From: Thermococcus sp.
GTDB lineage: Archaea; Methanobacteriota_B; Thermococci; Thermococcales; Thermococcaceae
Length of the DNA: 6,226 nt
Direction of reading: 5' to 3'
NCBI GenBank assembly: GCA_027035445.1
Contig: JALVUT010000406.1
Location: forward strand, 1-6,226
Shown here piece by piece: positions 4,268 to 6,226 of this stretch. Both the position numbers and the translations under genes were made by a program. The notes beneath the pieces are model-generated. The model was not told where the DNA came from and made no database searches. It saw only the letters and a list, made by a program, of their open reading frames with translations. Positions within the stretch are counted from its first letter, which is position 1. Every line of letters begins with the position of its first letter.

Positions 4268-6226
4268 ATGAATGAGAAAAACAATGTGCACAGAGACGTA
4301 AGAAAGGGCTCTGAAACAGGCCATGGCCCGTCCGAGATTGGGCACACAGGCCATATGCATGAGACGGAGCATAAAACGCACGATCATGGGAGTAAAACCA
4401 TGGGAAACCACGGACATTCCCGCGCGAAGCATCACGAGATGATGATGGAGGACTTTAAGAGGAGGTTCATCGTTTCTGCGGTACTTACAGTACCGATTCT
4501 AATCCTCTCTCCTTTGATACAGAGGTTCTTTGGATTTGAGCTAACGTTTCCTGCCGACCATTATGCTCTCTTCGGCCTCTCTGCTGTGGTATACTTTTAT
4601 GGTGGCTGGCCCTTCCTCAACGGCATGATAGATGAACTTAAGAAGAAGCTACCCGGCATGATGACACTGATCGCCCTTGCGATAACCGTAGCGTTCTCTT
4701 ACAGTGTTGCCGTCACTTTCGGGCTGTCCGGTAAGACCTTTTACTGGGAGCTCGCGACGCTTATCGATATCATGCTCGTCGGTCACTACATCGAGATGCG
4801 TTCAGTCCTTGGTGCTTCAAGGGCCCTAGAAGAGCTGATAAAGCTCATGCCAACGGAGGCTCACCTCATAACATCCGGGGGAGCAGTAGATGTCCCTGTG
4901 AGCGAGCTTAAGAAAGGGGACGTTGTTCTCGTCAAGCCGGGTGAGAAGATACCCTCCGACGGCATCATAATCGAAGGTGAAACGAGCGTAAACGAAGCAA
5001 TGCTCATGGGAGAGTCAAAACCTGTCTATAAGAAGCCCGGTGACACCGTCATCGGCGGTTCTATAAACATTGAAGGCGCAATAGAGGTCAGGATAGAAAA
5101 GACAGGGAAGGACACCTACCTTATGCAGGTCGTCGAACTCGTCAGGCAGGCACAGGAGACCCGCTCAAAGACTCAGGATCTGGCCAACAGGGCTGCTCTG
5201 TGGCTCACACTCATAGCCATAACCGCCGGGACGATAACCCTTGGAACCTGACTTTACCTGGGGGAACCCTTCATCTTCGCCATTGAAAGGATGGTCACGG
5301 TTATGGTCATAACATATGCCCTCATGCCCTCGGACTGGCCGTGCCACTGGTCGTCTCAGTTTCGACCTCAATATCGGCAGAGAAGGGAATTCTCATCAGA
5401 AACAGGGAGGCCTTTGAAAGGGCAAAAGATGTTCAGGTCGTGGTATTTGACAAGACGGGAACGCTCACGGAAGGAAAGTTTGAGGTAACGGACATAATCC
5501 AGCTGGACGAGCTCGGGGACGAGGAAATTCTGAAATATGCCGCCGCGCTGGAGGCACAGTCCTCGCATCCGATAGCACAGGGAATAGTCGAAAAGGCAAA
5601 GGCGCTCGGGATTGAGCTTCACGATGTTGAGCACTCCAAGGTGCTCCCGGGTAAGGGTGTCCAAGGTATCATCAACGGCAAAGATGTTCTCGTCGTAAGC
5701 CCTAGTTTCCTCAAGGAGAACGGGCTTTGGATAGAGGACGAACGCATCAACAAAGTCCTTGAGCAGGGTAAGACTGTTGTTTTCCTTGTCATCTAGGGAA
5801 AGCTGGTCGGTGCAATAGCTCTGGCCGACAGGATAAGGCCGGAATCAAGGGAGGCCGTTGAAAAGCTTCACGAGATGGGAATCAAGGCCTACATGCTCAC
5901 CGGAGACAACGCCAAGGTCGCGAAGTGGGTTGCCGAAGAGCTCGGCCTCGATGGCTTCTTCGCCGAGGTCCTGCCCCACCAGAAGTCTGAGAAGGTCAAG
6001 GAACTTCAGGGAGAAGGATTCATAGTGGCGATGGTTGGAGATGGAATAAACGACGCTCCAGCTTTGATTCAGGCAGATGTAAGGATAGCCATCGGAGCCG
6101 GAACGGATGTTGCGATAGAGAGCGCGGACATAATCCTCGTCAAAAACGACCCGAGAGACGTCATAACGGCGGTGCACCTGGCGAAGGCCACATACAAGAA
6201 GATGGTGCAGAACCTTGCCTGGGCGA
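4268..6226 (+). pseudogene. copB: CopB-type copper-exporting P-type ATPase, disrupted by TGA, frameshift and TAG; 3' end beyond window
   Basis: A heavy-metal (P1B) ATPase that would pump copper out across the cell membrane. The N-terminal 56 residues hold 12 His plus several Met, a CopB-type metal-binding tail. Membrane segments follow (about 67-85, 98-115, 131-150 and 158-174), then the actuator domain with GDVV, KPGEKIPSDG and MGES (247-250), where the usual Thr of TGES is Met. At 5249-5251 TGA replaces a residue that is probably Trp. After 5314 two extra bases (TA/AT, 5315-5316) shift the frame just before CPHALGLAVP, the CPH motif of CopB-type pumps. Reading then continues through DKTGT (5449-5463), SSHPIAQG, and up to TAG 5794-5796. 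It resumes in frame with MLTGDN, MVGDGINDAPAL and the following membrane segment until the window ends. Restoring the three sites gives one continuous normal P-type ATPase, so this is a recently inactivated gene or a poorly sequenced one. It has its own promoter and is not part of the upstream cluster. Specificity (copper versus silver) is inferred from the family. Confidence 0.9.

Noticed and set aside
4268..4435. His-rich N-terminus as a separate small metal-binding protein
   Set aside because: It runs without a break into the first membrane segment of the ATPase, and His-rich tails are normal for CopB-type pumps.
5312..5320. Programmed frameshift before the CPH motif
   Set aside because: There is no slippery heptamer, and the shift is accompanied by nonsense codons on both sides. 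Copper ATPases are not known to need such a shift for their full length.
5291..5488. 65-residue plus-strand frame across the copB frameshift
   Set aside because: After about nine codons it leaves the ATPase reading and encodes an Arg/Ser-rich peptide with no family features. It is the out-of-frame continuation past the 2-bp insertion.
5249..5796. TGA or TAG in the copper ATPase as selenocysteine or pyrrolysine codons
   Set aside because: The TGA sits in a membrane segment where Trp is expected, no SECIS-like element was seen, the TAG is in an ordinary soluble loop, and a frameshift lies between them. Simple gene disruption explains all three.

Overview
The window reads as chromosomal DNA from a hyperthermophilic euryarchaeon, most likely Thermococcales (a Thermococcus-like genome). 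The reasons are heavy AGG/AGA arginine and ATA isoleucine use, highly charged proteins, GGAGG/GGTGA Shine-Dalgarno sites, a BRE/TATA-type promoter, a T-rich terminator, and tightly overlapping genes all on the plus strand. No RNA gene, CRISPR array or insertion sequence was found.

Layout. Bases 1-149 carry the 3' end of an unidentified acidic protein. After a gap of about 110 bp comes a compact cluster. It starts with a membrane-anchored Ser/Thr protein kinase (258-1985). Next is a Vps4/CdvC-type AAA+ ATPase with an N-terminal MIT-like helical region (1988-3166, touching the kinase stop). Then comes a small protein resembling a minimal or decayed PP2C phosphatase (3163-3564, ATGA overlap), whose downstream part seems to continue in other frames. 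Last is an ESCRT-III/Snf7 (CdvB)-like coiled-coil protein (3590-4156) with a C-terminal MIM1-like motif. A T-rich terminator follows at about 4165-4181. A separate promoter then drives a CopB-type copper P-type ATPase gene (4268 to the window end). This gene is interrupted by a TGA, a 2-bp insertion and a TAG, and is called a pseudogene.

How the genes may work together. The main point of interest is the kinase / Vps4-like ATPase / PP2C-like / ESCRT-III-like cluster. It resembles a phospho-regulated membrane-remodelling module: a filament-forming ESCRT-III-like protein, its MIT-containing disassembly ATPase, and a membrane-bound kinase, possibly with a remnant phosphatase, as the control layer. 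Euryarchaea of this kind usually divide with FtsZ, so vesicle budding or another envelope process is a more natural guess than cell division. All assignments rest on motifs and domain order read by eye; no database search was run.
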